DNA from: Halorubrum lipolyticum DSM 21995
Lineage (GTDB): Archaea > Halobacteriota > Halobacteria > Halobacteriales > Haloferacaceae
Reading direction: 5' to 3'
Assembly: GCF_000337375.1 (NCBI RefSeq)
Contig: NZ_AOJG01000012.1
Span: forward strand, 98,685 to 162,684
DNA: 64,000 nucleotides
Below, piece by piece: positions 44,042 through 52,680 of this stretch (position 1 is its first letter; each line of letters begins with the position of its first letter). Position numbers and translations under genes: made by a program. Below the pieces are notes generated by a model. That model saw only the letters and a list, made by a program, of their open reading frames with translations, ran no database searches and was not told where the DNA came from.

Positions 44042-44153
44042 TCTCGATCCGCGGACGCTACCGCCCACACTCGTCCATCGATGCGGGTTCCTCGCCCCTG
44101 ACGACCGGCTTTCGTTCGCGAGGCTTTTCACGAAAACGACCCTCTCGAACGGT

Positions 44154-44852
44154 GTGAGTCTCCTCGTAACGCTCGGCGCCGGCGTCGTCTTCGGGCTGGC
44201 GCTCGCGGCCCCGCCCGGACCGATGAACGCCGTGATCGCCGAGGAGTCGGTGCTGCGCGGTCGCCTCGCCGGCTTCCGGGCCGGCCTCGGCGCCGCGACC
44301 GCCGACGCGATCTTCTTCGTGCTCGCGTACGTCGGCGTCGTCGCGGTCGTGGAGTCGTTCCCGCTGTTGCAGGGCGCCATGGTCGCGGTCGGCGGCGTCC
44401 TGATGTTGTACTTCGCCGTCGGCGCGGCCCGCGGCGCGCGGGCGTCGTTCCGGCCGACCTCCGGCGACGATCCCGTCGTCGAGGACGGGAAGGGGTTCCG
44501 CAAGGCGCTGGTGCTCGCCCTGACGAACCCGTACCAGGTGCTGTTCTGGCTGACGATCGGCGTCGGGCTCCTCCGCCCCGGCGAGCTCGACGTGCTCGCC
44601 CGGCTCCCGGTCGTCGGCCAGGACCTCGCCGGGACGCTCGTGGTCGCCACCGGCTCCCCGGCGCTCATCGGCGGGTTCTTCCTCGGCGTGCTGACGTGGA
44701 TCGCGGGGTTCCCGACCGGCCTCGTCGCGGCCGAGCGCCGGATCGAGACGTTCGCGCCGCTCGTCGCGGTCGGCTCCGCGGTCGTGCTCGCCGGGTTCGG
44801 CGTCTATTTCCTCTACGACGCGGCGACGACGCTGGCGGCGCTCGGAGCCTAA
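44154..44852 (+). CDS. LysE-family transporter
   Basis: 232-residue membrane protein with about six helices. The N-terminal LGAGVVFGLALAAPPGPMNAVIAEESVLRG carries the PGP motif typical of LysE/RhtB exporters, and a second half has KALVLALTNPYQVLFWLTIG, matching the family's NPK/NPxxxLFW segment. Likely an amino-acid or small-solute exporter; substrate unknown. The start codon is GTG. It is followed 81 bp later by egsA in the same direction. Confidence 0.85.
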   Translation: MSLLVTLGAGVVFGLALAAPPGPMNAVIAEESVLRGRLAGFRAGLGAATADAIFFVLAYVGVVAVVESFPLLQGAMVAVGGVLMLYFAVGAARGARASFRPTSGDDPVVEDGKGFRKALVLALTNPYQVLFWLTIGVGLLRPGELDVLARLPVVGQDLAGTLVVATGSPALIGGFFLGVLTWIAGFPTGLVAAERRIETFAPLVAVGSAVVLAGFGVYFLYDAATTLAALGA

Positions 44853-44933
44853 GAGCGGCGACCGAGACCGACCGAACCCCGTCGCGCGACCGACATGGAC
44901 AACGGCTTTCACCCGCGAGCGCGACGCCTCGGT

Positions 44934-45986
44934 ATGTTCGAGAAGACCACGTGGATCAAGCTCCCCCGGAACGTGCTCGTGGGGCACGGCGTCCTCGACG
45001 ACCTCGGGGAGGCGGTCGGCGAGCTGTACCTCACGGGACGGCCGCTGATCGTGACGAGCCCGACGCCCAACGAGATCGCCGGCGACCGGGTGCGCGCGCA
45101 GTTCGACGACCCCGCGACCGCCGTCGTCGAGGAGGCCTCCTTCGAAGCCGTGGAGGAGCTCACCGAGACCGCGGAGGCGGTCGACCCCGGCTACCTGATC
45201 GCCCTCGGCGGCGGGAAGCCGATCGACATCGCGAAGATGGCCGCCGACCACCTCGGCGTCGGCTTCGTCTCCGTCCCCACGGTCGCCTCACACGACGGGA
45301 TCGTCTCGGGGCGCTCCTCGATCCCCGAGGGCGACACGCGCCACTCGGTCGCCGCCGACCCGCCGCTGGCGGTCGTCGCGGACACGACGCTGATCGCGGA
45401 GGCGCCGTGGCGGCTCACCACCGCGGGGTGTGCGGACATCATCTCGAACTACACCGCGGTGAAGGACTGGCGGCTCGCCCGTCGGCTGCGTAACGTCGAG
45501 TACAGCGAGTACGCGGGCGCGCTCTCGGAGATGACCGCGGAGCTGCTCGTCGAGAACGCCGACATGATCCGGCCCGGCTTAGAGGAGTCGGCGTGGGTCG
45601 TCGTGAAGGCGCTCGTCTCCTCCGGCGTCGCGATGTCGATCGCGGGCTCCTCGCGGCCCGCCTCCGGCGCGGAACACCTCATCTCCCACCAGCTCGACCG
45701 GACCGCGCCGGGGCGGGCGCTCCACGGCCATCAGGTCGGCGTCGCCTCGATCATGACGGAGTACCTCCACAGCGGCGAGAACGGCGAGTGGACCGCGATC
45801 CGCGACGCGCTCGCCGAGCTGGACGCCCCGACGACCGCCGCCGAGCTCGGGCTCGACGACGCGGAGCTGATCGCCGCGCTCACGAGCGCCCACGAGATCC
45901 GCGACCGGTACACGATCCTGCAGGGCGGGATCAACGAGGCGGCCGCGATCGAGGTCGCGACCGCGACGGGCGTCATCGATCGGTAG
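44934..45986 (+). CDS. egsA: sn-glycerol-1-phosphate dehydrogenase
   Basis: 350-residue NAD(P)-dependent enzyme that makes the archaeal glycerol-1-phosphate backbone of membrane lipids from dihydroxyacetone phosphate. N-terminal WIKLPRNVLVGHGVLDDLG is the archaeal family opening; ALGGGKPIDIAKMAA binds nucleotide; FVSVPTVASHDGIVSG, SGAEHLISHQLD and LHGHQVGVASI carry the metal-binding Asp and His residues. The start MFEKTTW is at 44934; an ATG 13 codons earlier is possible. It stands alone, apart from other lipid genes. Confidence 0.96.
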   Translation: MFEKTTWIKLPRNVLVGHGVLDDLGEAVGELYLTGRPLIVTSPTPNEIAGDRVRAQFDDPATAVVEEASFEAVEELTETAEAVDPGYLIALGGGKPIDIAKMAADHLGVGFVSVPTVASHDGIVSGRSSIPEGDTRHSVAADPPLAVVADTTLIAEAPWRLTTAGCADIISNYTAVKDWRLARRLRNVEYSEYAGALSEMTAELLVENADMIRPGLEESAWVVVKALVSSGVAMSIAGSSRPASGAEHLISHQLDRTAPGRALHGHQVGVASIMTEYLHSGENGEWTAIRDALAELDAPTTAAELGLDDAELIAALTSAHEIRDRYTILQGGINEAAAIEVATATGVIDR

Positions 45987-46052
45987 ACGGGAAGCGTCCC
46001 GACCCTCGGGAGTACCCGAAGCCGACTTATCGCTCCGTTCCCTCCTACCGAT

Positions 46053-46715
46053 ATGTCCACCGCTAGCGTTCGCGACCGGGTCAAAGGGCGGGCCGGCGCT
46101 GTCACCGCGCTCCTCACCGTCGTCGGCTACGGCGCGGTCGGCGGCGTGTTCCTCGTCCCGCAGTTTCAGGCGCTGTTCCCCGAACTGACGCGGAGCACCG
46201 TCGACCTGCTCGCGCACGCCATCGCCGCCGTCAACACCGTCACGATCGTCACGCTCTCGCTCGGGTGGTACTGGATCCGCAACGGCGAGGTGAAGAAGCA
46301 CGCGGCGGCGATGACGACCTCGTTCGCCCTCATCCTCGTGTTCCTCGGACTGTACCTGCCGAAGGTCGCCGGCGGCGGAACGCGGGAGTTCGTCCTGGAG
46401 TCGGCGTACGCGTGGGTCCCGCTGTGGGACTGGATCTACCCGGCGTACCTCATCATGCTCGCGATCCACATCGTCCTCTCCGTCGTCGCCGTGCCCGTCG
46501 TCCTCTACGCCATCATTCTCGGGCTCACCCACTCGGAGTCGGAGCTCCGGAACGAGACCCCGCACCGCCGGGTGGGTCGGATCGCCGCGAGCGCGTGGCT
46601 GCTCTCGCTCGTGCTCGGCGTCGTCACCTACCTCATGTTGAACCACGCGTACGGCTCGACGTTCGCGGCCGCCGAGGCCGCGGCGGCGCTCGTCCCGGTG
46701 AGTCCCGCGCCGTAG
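46053..46715 (+). CDS. DUF420 family membrane protein
   Basis: 220-residue membrane protein with about five or six helices (AVTALLTVVGYGAVGGVF, LAHAIAAVNTVTIVTLSLGWYW, HAAAMTTSFALILVFLGLYL, AYLIMLAIHIVLSVVAVPVVLYAIILG, and a last one before a short tail). Conserved polar residues occur in RNGEVKKHAAAM and NETPHRRVGR. This is the DUF420 pattern, often associated with terminal oxidase assembly; no oxidase genes lie here. TTATCGC before the ATG may be the promoter box. Confidence 0.86.
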   Translation: MSTASVRDRVKGRAGAVTALLTVVGYGAVGGVFLVPQFQALFPELTRSTVDLLAHAIAAVNTVTIVTLSLGWYWIRNGEVKKHAAAMTTSFALILVFLGLYLPKVAGGGTREFVLESAYAWVPLWDWIYPAYLIMLAIHIVLSVVAVPVVLYAIILGLTHSESELRNETPHRRVGRIAASAWLLSLVLGVVTYLMLNHAYGSTFAAAEAAAALVPVSPAP

Positions 46716-46803
46716 CGACCCGAGCCAACGACGCGTTACGCTCGAATCCAGCCCCGTCCGCCGCCACCGAAACGCTTGACCCGCGCCCCGGCCACCCACA
46801 GGC

Positions 46804-48120
46804 ATGACCGACTGGATCGGCGACACCTTCACGAGCGACGCCGGGTGGGACCACCTCGAATCACTCGTCGACGTCGACGACCGCATGGCCGGATCTGACG
46901 GCGAGCGCGCCGGACTCGAGCTGACCCGCGACGCGCTGGTCGACGCCGGCGCGCGCGACCCTCGGATCGAGGAGTTCGACATCCAGGGCTGGGCGCGCGG
47001 CGACAGCGAGATCCGACGCGGCGACGAGGCCGTCGCGAGCGGGCGAAACGCCTGCATCGCGCTCCCGCGGAGCCCGAGCGGCGAGGCGACGGGCGAGTTC
47101 GTCGATTTGGGATACGGCGTCCCCGGGGACTTCGACGGGGACCTGTCCGGGACGGTCGTGATGGTCTCGTCGGACACCCCCGACTCGGTCGACCGGTTCG
47201 TCCACCGCCGCGAGAAGTACTACCACGCGGTCGAGGCGGGGGCCGCCGCCTTCGTCTTCGCGAACCACGTCGAGGGGACGCTCCCCCCGACCGGCAGCGT
47301 CGGCACCGCTGACGCGCCGATCGGCGAGATCCCGGCCGTCGGCGTCTCGAAGGAAACCGGCGCGCGCCTCGCGCGCCGACGCGAGGGCGAGTCCCTCACC
47401 GTCGCCGTCGACTGCGAGACCCCCGACGCGACGAGCGGGAACGCGATCGCCGAGATCGGTCCCGACACCGACGACTCCCTCGTCGTCTCCTGTCACGTCG
47501 ACGCCCACGATCTGGCGGAGGGCGCGATGGACAACGGCGCCGGCACCGCGACGCTCGTCGAGGTCGCCAACGCCCTCGCGGCCCGGGAAGACGAGCTCGA
47601 CACGAGGGTGCGGTTCGTCGGCTTCGGCGCCGAAGAGGTGGGGTTGGTCGGTTCCAGCCGGTTCGCCGAAGGAGTCGATCCCGGCCGCGTGAAGGCCGTC
47701 GTCAACGTCGACAGCAACGTGTTCGGGCGCACCCTGCGGCTCGACCACCACGGCTTCGACGACCTGGAGGCGGCCGGCGAGCGCGTGAGCGACCGGTTCG
47801 ACCACCCGATCGCGCTCGGCGGGGAGTTAGTCCCCCACAGCGACCACTGGCCGTTCGTCGAGCGCGGGATCCCCGGCTACATGGTCTCCGGCGAGACGGA
47901 CGGGCGCGGCCGCGGCTGGGGCCACACCGGCGCGGACACGCTCGACAAGCTGGAGTCGCGGAACCTCCGCGAGCAGGCGATCCTCCTGACGGCGCTCGTC
48001 GTCGACCTCGCCGGCGACGACGTGTCGACCGCGCGGAAGCCGACCGACGAGATCGCGGCCGCGCTCGAGCGGGAGGGGAAGGCGACGGGGATGAAGATCA
48101 CCGGCGACTGGCCGTTTTAG
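46804..48120 (+). CDS. M28-family metallopeptidase
   Basis: 438-residue protein. A PA-like inserted region (about residues 90-190, including AGAAAFVFANHVEG) lies within the M28 scaffold. The zinc ligands are visible as SCHVDAHD, GAMDNGAGTATL, GFGAEEVGLVGS, VNVDSN and HSDHWPF. No signal peptide is visible, so it is probably cytoplasmic. Members are aminopeptidases or carboxypeptidases; specificity cannot be inferred. CGGCCACCC upstream shows no obvious TATA box. Confidence 0.88.
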   Translation: MTDWIGDTFTSDAGWDHLESLVDVDDRMAGSDGERAGLELTRDALVDAGARDPRIEEFDIQGWARGDSEIRRGDEAVASGRNACIALPRSPSGEATGEFVDLGYGVPGDFDGDLSGTVVMVSSDTPDSVDRFVHRREKYYHAVEAGAAAFVFANHVEGTLPPTGSVGTADAPIGEIPAVGVSKETGARLARRREGESLTVAVDCETPDATSGNAIAEIGPDTDDSLVVSCHVDAHDLAEGAMDNGAGTATLVEVANALAAREDELDTRVRFVGFGAEEVGLVGSSRFAEGVDPGRVKAVVNVDSNVFGRTLRLDHHGFDDLEAAGERVSDRFDHPIALGGELVPHSDHWPFVERGIPGYMVSGETDGRGRGWGHTGADTLDKLESRNLREQAILLTALVVDLAGDDVSTARKPTDEIAAALEREGKATGMKITGDWPF

Positions 48121-48178
48121 CGACACTCCCCCGGCGCGAACCGGGAGGTTTTCACACGCGCCGGCCGGACCCCCGGAC

Positions 48179-48967
48179 ATGGAAGCGTCGGAACGCCGCA
48201 TCGCCGTCACCGGCGACGAGGAGCGAGCGTCGGAACTCCGTGACGCGGTCCGAGACGCCGGCGGGCGCCTCGCGACCCAGGCGGACGCGAACGCCGACGC
48301 GGAGGCGATCGGTGCCGGCGACGCGGCCCTCATCGTGGCCGTCGGCGACGAGGCCGTCCGCGACGCCGTCGCGGCGGCGCCGAACTGCACGGTGTTCCCC
48401 GTCGCCGAGCGCCGGTTCGCGTTCGATCGCGACGGCGCCGTCGACGCGCTCCGGCGGCTGCTCGACGAGTGGGCGGGCGGCGACTCCGTCACGCGCGTCG
48501 CGCACCCGGTCCTCGCGGTGGACGGCGGGACGGGCGCCCCCGCGCGGGCCGCGTTCGACGTCACCTTGATCACCGACGAGCCGGCGCGGATCTCGGAGTT
48601 CGGGGTCGGGTTCTCCCGCGATCGGACCGAGTCGGTCCGCGCCGATGGCGTCGTCGTCGCGACGCCGCTGGGGAGCGACGGGTACGCGAACGCCGCCGGC
48701 GGCCCCCTCGTCGAGCCCGGGGGCGGGCTCTCGGTCACGCCGATCGCCCCGTTCAGCGTCCGGACCGGCGCGTGGGTCGCGGCGGATCGAGTCCGGCTCA
48801 CCGTCGAACGGGAGTCGGAGCCGATCGCGCTCGTGGTCGACGGGAAGCGACGGGGAACCGTCGAGCCGCACCGACCGATCGAGATCGAGACGGTCGGTCG
48901 GGTCGCGTTCGCGGCGCCGAGTGGGCCTCACGAGCGCGCCGATCGGAAACACTCTAATAACTCGTGA
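48179..48967 (+). CDS. NAD kinase-like protein (divergent)
   Basis: 262-residue protein of the ATP-NAD kinase family. The second half has the conserved GVVVATPLGSDGYANAAGGPLVEP (equivalent to the TPTGSTAYSLSAGGP motif) followed by VTPIAPFSVRTG and a C-terminal strand set. The usual GGDGT motif near the first third is replaced by AVGDEAVRD, retaining only the central Gly-Asp. The N-terminal Rossmann part is short and acidic. It may be a kinase with altered activity or a regulatory paralogue; haloarchaea often encode two members. It follows the peptidase by 58 bp. Confidence 0.75.
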   Translation: MEASERRIAVTGDEERASELRDAVRDAGGRLATQADANADAEAIGAGDAALIVAVGDEAVRDAVAAAPNCTVFPVAERRFAFDRDGAVDALRRLLDEWAGGDSVTRVAHPVLAVDGGTGAPARAAFDVTLITDEPARISEFGVGFSRDRTESVRADGVVVATPLGSDGYANAAGGPLVEPGGGLSVTPIAPFSVRTGAWVAADRVRLTVERESEPIALVVDGKRRGTVEPHRPIEIETVGRVAFAAPSGPHERADRKHSNNS

Positions 48968-48981
48968 CCGGATGTGTCGGT

Positions 48982-49425
48982 ATGGACCCACTGCAGTTCC
49001 TCGTTCCGCTCGGCTGGCTGTCCGAAGTCGGACCGATGCTGCCGTACGCGATACTCGTGATGGCGGTCGCGAACCTCGCGACCCGACACATCGCGCACCG
49101 GCACCACGTCGAACAGGGGAGCGACGACGACAGCGTCGAGCCGTACACGCCGCACGCGTTCACAAACATCGGACTGATGCTTCTGACGTTCCTGTTCATG
49201 CTCGACGCGCCCGTCAGCGGCACGATCCTCGCGGTGATCGTGGTCACGATGCTGATCGCCGACCTGTTCGAGCTCGAGGCGCGCAACGTCGAGGCGCGTA
49301 ACGACATGCCGATCGAGGCCCCGAAGAGCTCGATCGCCGCCTCGGTCGTCCTGATGGTGTTCGTCGCCTACTACTCGCTGTTCTTCCTCGTCTCGGGGAT
49401 CTGGAACCAGTTCGTCGTCGCGTAA
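48982..49425 (+). CDS. Membrane protein (DUF7313-like)
   Basis: 147-residue protein with four hydrophobic segments (MLPYAILVMAVANLATR, ALMLL-type helix near 65, ILAVIVVTMLIADLFELEA, and VLMVFVAYYSLFFLVSG). Motifs such as RHIAHRHHVEQG and EARNVEARND match a haloarchaeal family I know as DUF7313, often encoded near the cytochrome bc cluster, as here. Function unknown; association with that complex is inferred. The start MDPLQF is chosen over a GTG six codons upstream because ACTCTAATAAC lies at the TATA position. Confidence 0.72.
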   Translation: MDPLQFLVPLGWLSEVGPMLPYAILVMAVANLATRHIAHRHHVEQGSDDDSVEPYTPHAFTNIGLMLLTFLFMLDAPVSGTILAVIVVTMLIADLFELEARNVEARNDMPIEAPKSSIAASVVLMVFVAYYSLFFLVSGIWNQFVVA

Positions 49426-49593
49426 GACGAGCGCGGCCCTCAGCCGGACTCCTCCGCCGGATCGGCGTCGTTCGAGAACGCGGGAGCGCCGTCGAGGTCC
49501 GCGGTAACGACCGCGTTCCGACGTGCTGCGGTCAGTGTCGGAGCAACGGCGATCGATTGCGAGAGTGTGTGTCGCGGTTTCTCGGCGGCGACT

Positions 49594-49806
49594 CGTATTT
49601 AAATAGCCGTGAGCGATAGCGACGCTGCTTATAAATAGCAACGCGGCGGCGTCGCCGCCGTCAAAGCGAGCGCCAGGGCGGGGGCGAAGCTCTCGCTCGC
49701 AACCGGCGCGACACGCCGGTGACAGCGAGGCGCGAAGCGCCTCTGACAGCCGGACGTAGGCCGGCGACGAGGCCGGTCCGTTGGAGGCGTTCGCCGTCGA
49801 TCCGTC
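49594..49806 (+). repeat. Intergenic hairpin element, copy 4 (divergent)
   Basis: Upstream GTATTTAAAT (about 49595-49604) and CTTATAAATAG (49628-49638) are followed by a run of compact hairpins: CGGCGGCG/CGCCGCCG at 49644-49660, ACCGGCG/CGCCGGT at 49702-49720, GAGGCGC/GCGCCTC around GAA at 49727-49743, and GCCGG/CCGGC at 49749-49764. TGACAGC spacers separate several of them. The end, GTCCGTTGGAGGCGTTCGCCGTCGATCC-like, recalls the tail GGCTTTGGAGGCGTTCACCGCCGATCC-like of copy 2. The GCGGTGG core and hairpins 1 and 2 are not recognisable, so membership is weaker. The 168 bp before it (49426-49593) hold no gene I can see; it precedes the 3' end of the bc gene cluster. Confidence 0.55.
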
Positions 49807-49918
49807 GTCGACCGTTCATGGCTGAGGCAGACGGATCGAAGCGCGGAGCCGACACTCCGACAGAAAAGGGGGCAGAGGGTGAACGATCGAAACCGGAGCG
49901 GTCGCGGTCAGTTCGCAG

Positions 49919-50197
49919 TCAGTTCGCGGTCTCCGCGTCCTCGTCGAGCATGTCCCGGAGCTGGCGGCTCAGCGGAATGAACACCCAGAACGTGAGCGCG
50001 CCGAGGATCATCAGCCAGAACGACGCGTCGCCGGCGATCAGTCCGATCTCGCCGTAGGCCGTGTTGACTCCCTCGGCGGGATTGACGAGCTGGACGATGT
50101 CGTAGTACGAGGGCGTCCGGTACCAACCGCCGAAGGTGAGCCATCCGAGACCGCCGAGCGTGAAGAGGGTGAACCCCTTGATGAACTCGTCTGCCAT
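49919..50197 (-). CDS. Small membrane protein of the bc cluster (DUF7314-like)
   Basis: 92-residue protein with two membrane helices (FTLFTLGGLGWLTFGGW and FWLMILGALTFWVFIPL) and an acidic tail. It resembles the haloarchaeal family DUF7314 that accompanies split cytochrome b genes. It is the last gene of the cluster; its ATG lies four bases after the preceding stop. Probably an accessory subunit of the respiratory complex (inferred from position). Confidence 0.72.
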   Translation of the reverse strand: MADEFIKGFTLFTLGGLGWLTFGGWYRTPSYYDIVQLVNPAEGVNTAYGEIGLIAGDASFWLMILGALTFWVFIPLSRQLRDMLDEDAETAN

Positions 50198-50201
50198 TAT
50201 C

Positions 50202-50642
50202 TCAGGTTTCGCTGGAATCGCCTTGAGGCTTTCCCATCCCTTGCCCGCGGAACCGCGTACCGAGAACGTACACCGCCGTTCCGGCGACGAGGAACCCGAT
50301 TCCGGTGATCGCGAGGACCGCGACCAGCAGGTCGTCGGACGGGTAGAGGCCGGCGCTGTTGAGCAGGTAGACGATCGTCGTCCGGACGAAGCTGATCTGC
50401 AGCGTCGCCGCGTCGATCAGCGTGAAGCCGATCAGGTACGCGACCACGGCGGCGAGCGTGGAGAAGACGGTGACTGCCTTGTACAGCCGAAACGGGACGA
50501 CGATCTCCCGACCGTCCGGACCGACGCGCGGCCCGGTCGGCTCGTCTCGTGGGTCCTTTCCGGCGTCCTCGGCGTCCTTCGCGACGGGATCTCCCGTCTC
50601 GTCGAACGCCTGCGTGTCGTCGGTCTCTGAAGGTGGTGACAT
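50202..50642 (-). CDS. Membrane protein of the bc cluster (DUF7315-like)
   Basis: 146-residue protein. The first about 50 residues are acidic and probably disordered. Then come IVVPFRLYKAVTVFSTLAA and two membrane helices (TLAAVVAYLIGFTLIDAATL and VLAITGIGFLVAGTAVYVLG). It matches the haloarchaeal DUF7315 pattern. Located between the cytochrome b C-terminal gene and DUF7314, it is presumably an accessory membrane subunit. MSPPSETDD is taken as the start; a GTG six codons earlier is possible. Confidence 0.72.
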   Translation of the reverse strand: MSPPSETDDTQAFDETGDPVAKDAEDAGKDPRDEPTGPRVGPDGREIVVPFRLYKAVTVFSTLAAVVAYLIGFTLIDAATLQISFVRTTIVYLLNSAGLYPSDDLLVAVLAITGIGFLVAGTAVYVLGTRFRGQGMGKPQGDSSET

Positions 50643-50680
50643 CGGTGACGGTGACCGCAAAATCGGGTTGGTTCGAGGCG

Positions 50681-51469
50681 TTACTTCGGGGGCCGCAGCA
50701 TGTAGTACCGCCGGTTCAGGTCGTACATGTACCCTTCACGCATCGTCTTCAACACCGCGTAGGTGAGGATGCCGCCGAGCACGGGCAGCATGAACGTGAG
50801 CGTGAGGAGCAGGTCGAGCGAGATCGGGAAGAAGTTCTGGATCGCGAGCGCCGCGAGAGTGAACGCCAGGATGACGCCCGTCACGCCGACGGCGGCCCAG
50901 AACGGCTGCTCGACGGGGCGACGCGCGCTCCCCTTGTTGAGGAACGGCACGAGCCCGATGACGCCGAAGATGATCCCGTGGGCGACGATCCCGAGCAGCT
51001 CGTTCGACATCACGATGTTGCCGCCGAGCACGGCCAGCTCGGGGTTGAGCGGGTTGAGCTTCAGCAGGCCGAACGACCAGTAGAGGTACCAGTCGGGGAG
51101 GATGATCGCCGGCGTTGAACCCGGGTTGGCGGGCTCGCCGAAGTGGGCTGGCATGAGCGCCGCGACGAGGATCATGATCCCGACGAAGAAGCTCGTGATC
51201 GCGAGGTTCCGGAGCGTCTCGTGGGGCCACGTCGGGAAGCCGAGCACGTCGCGCTCGACGTACGTCGACTCCGCGCGGAGGTCCTCGTCCTCGCGGCGAG
51301 AGCGCTCGAAGTACTGGTAGGTGAGCTGCGCGAGCCCGCTCGAGTGTTCCTTCCGCTCGGACCAGGTCGGCGTCTCGTCGTCCGGCGGCACGGTCGCCGG
51401 CGGACCGCCGTCCGTGCGCGCTTCCGCGTCGGTACCTCCGTCCGTCATGGGTGTGTCGTCGTCGGTCAT
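50681..51469 (-). CDS. Cytochrome b C-terminal subunit (subunit IV/PetD type)
   Basis: 262-residue protein. About 80 hydrophilic residues precede three or four membrane helices. The quinol-site motif PDWYLYWSFGLLK (the PEWY equivalent) is at about residue 140. Helices follow at LLGIVAHGIIFGVIGLVPF, FWAAVGVTGVILAFTLAAL and LLTLTFMLPVLGGILTY. It forms the second half of the split cytochrome b of a bc-type quinol oxidoreductase. Its gene starts four bases after the N-terminal half, so the halves are coupled. Confidence 0.9.
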   Translation of the reverse strand: MTDDDTPMTDGGTDAEARTDGGPPATVPPDDETPTWSERKEHSSGLAQLTYQYFERSRREDEDLRAESTYVERDVLGFPTWPHETLRNLAITSFFVGIMILVAALMPAHFGEPANPGSTPAIILPDWYLYWSFGLLKLNPLNPELAVLGGNIVMSNELLGIVAHGIIFGVIGLVPFLNKGSARRPVEQPFWAAVGVTGVILAFTLAALAIQNFFPISLDLLLTLTFMLPVLGGILTYAVLKTMREGYMYDLNRRYYMLRPPK

Positions 51470-51473
51470 TGGA

Positions 51474-52283
51474 TTAGTGCGGCTCCGCGATGCCCTGCAC
51501 CCAAACGATGCCGACGTGGAGGGCGATGAGCCCCGTCACCACGAACGGCAGCACGAACACGTGCAGGATGTACATTCTCACGAGCGTCGCCTGTCCCAGC
51601 GTGAAGCCGCCGAACAGGAGCTGTGCCGCCCACTCGCCCACGAGAGGCGTCGCGAGCGCCATCTCGACGCCGATCTGTGCGGCCCAGAAGGACAGCTGCT
51701 TCCACGGGAGCACGTACCCGGAGAATCCGAACAGCAGCGTCAGGCCGATGAGGACGATCCCGAGGATCCAGTTGACCTCGCGGGGCTCCTTGTAGGAGCC
51801 GGTGAAGTACACGCGAAGCATGTGGAGGAACACCGCCGCCACCATGAACTGGGCGGCCCAGCGGTGGATAGAGCGGAGCATGTATCCGAACTGGACGTCC
51901 TTCATGATCATCACGAGCGAGTCGTACGCGGCCGTCGGATCGCCCTGCGCGGCGGCGCCGGCGGTCGAGGGAGCGTAGTAGAACCCCAGCAATGCGCCGG
52001 TGACCGCGGCGACGAGGTACGCGACGATCGACAGCGACCCGAGCGAGTACAGGGGGTACCAGTACCAGAACTTGTTGTCGAGGTCGTACTGTTCGGTGTG
52101 GCTCTTCGGCATCTGGAGGTTGGCGCGGTAATACATCGTCTCCAGCAGCTCGAGGTAATCGACGATGCGGAGCCGCTTGTCGAGCCAGATGAGCGTGGTG
52201 AGGAACGCGGTCTCGATGACCGTCAGGTCCTGGTTTTTGAGCCACGCGTTGTGGTCCATCTCGTCTTGTTTTTTGAGGCTCAT
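51474..52283 (-). CDS. Cytochrome b N-terminal subunit (heme-binding, PetB type)
   Basis: 269-residue protein with four core membrane helices. The heme-ligating His pairs are visible as SIHRWAAQFMVAAVFLHMLR and ILHVFVLPFVVTGLIALH. GYVLPWKQLSFW is the conserved loop between helices C and D. An N-terminal about 75-residue extension with an amphipathic segment precedes the first helix. It oxidises quinol in the membrane and passes electrons to the high-potential partner; here the encoded partner is a halocyanin. It follows the small membrane gene by seven bases. Confidence 0.92.
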   Translation of the reverse strand: MSLKKQDEMDHNAWLKNQDLTVIETAFLTTLIWLDKRLRIVDYLELLETMYYRANLQMPKSHTEQYDLDNKFWYWYPLYSLGSLSIVAYLVAAVTGALLGFYYAPSTAGAAAQGDPTAAYDSLVMIMKDVQFGYMLRSIHRWAAQFMVAAVFLHMLRVYFTGSYKEPREVNWILGIVLIGLTLLFGFSGYVLPWKQLSFWAAQIGVEMALATPLVGEWAAQLLFGGFTLGQATLVRMYILHVFVLPFVVTGLIALHVGIVWVQGIAEPH

Positions 52284-52290
52284 TGTCAGG

Positions 52291-52680
52291 TTACTTCTTG
52301 TAGTACGGGTAGACGGCCTTCTTGAGCGTCTCGGTCAGGTTCCCGGTGTCGACCCCGACGCCGTCTTTGTCCTCCTCGCGGACGTAGAGGTCCTCCCACT
52401 TGCGGCGGCGCTTCTTTACTATCATCACGTCGGGCAGGAACTCCTTGCGGTACAGGAGGAGGATGAACGCGAGGTCGATGAAGATCATCGCCAGCAACGC
52501 GCCGGCGAACATGTTCCCGAACTCGGTCGAGGCCCAGGCGGACATGAGCCCGTACACGAACAGGGAGACGAAGACGACCTCGATGACCGTGAGGAGCACG
52601 ATCGCGATCGCGGCGGCGGTGCTCTCTCTCGCGGGCTCGTACCGATGGATGTCACCGTACGAGGAGCCGCCGGAGCTCAT
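52291..52680 (-). CDS. Two-helix membrane protein of the bc cluster (DUF7318-like)
   Basis: 129-residue protein with two membrane helices (AAIAIVLLTVIEVVFVSLFVYGL and MFAGALLAMIFIDLAFILLLY) and a basic KKRRRKWEDLYV cytoplasmic stretch. It contains no Cys-His motif, so it is not a Rieske protein. The layout fits the haloarchaeal DUF7318 family. Its start overlaps the halocyanin stop by four bases. Probably a structural or anchoring subunit. Confidence 0.75.
   Translation of the reverse strand: MSSGGSSYGDIHRYEPARESTAAAIAIVLLTVIEVVFVSLFVYGLMSAWASTEFGNMFAGALLAMIFIDLAFILLLYRKEFLPDVMIVKKRRRKWEDLYVREEDKDGVGVDTGNLTETLKKAVYPYYKK

Noticed and set aside
49804-49920. Open frame beginning MAEADGSKRG after element copy 4
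   Set aside because: It runs antisense into the DUF7314-like gene and has only low-complexity Ser/Arg/Lys composition.
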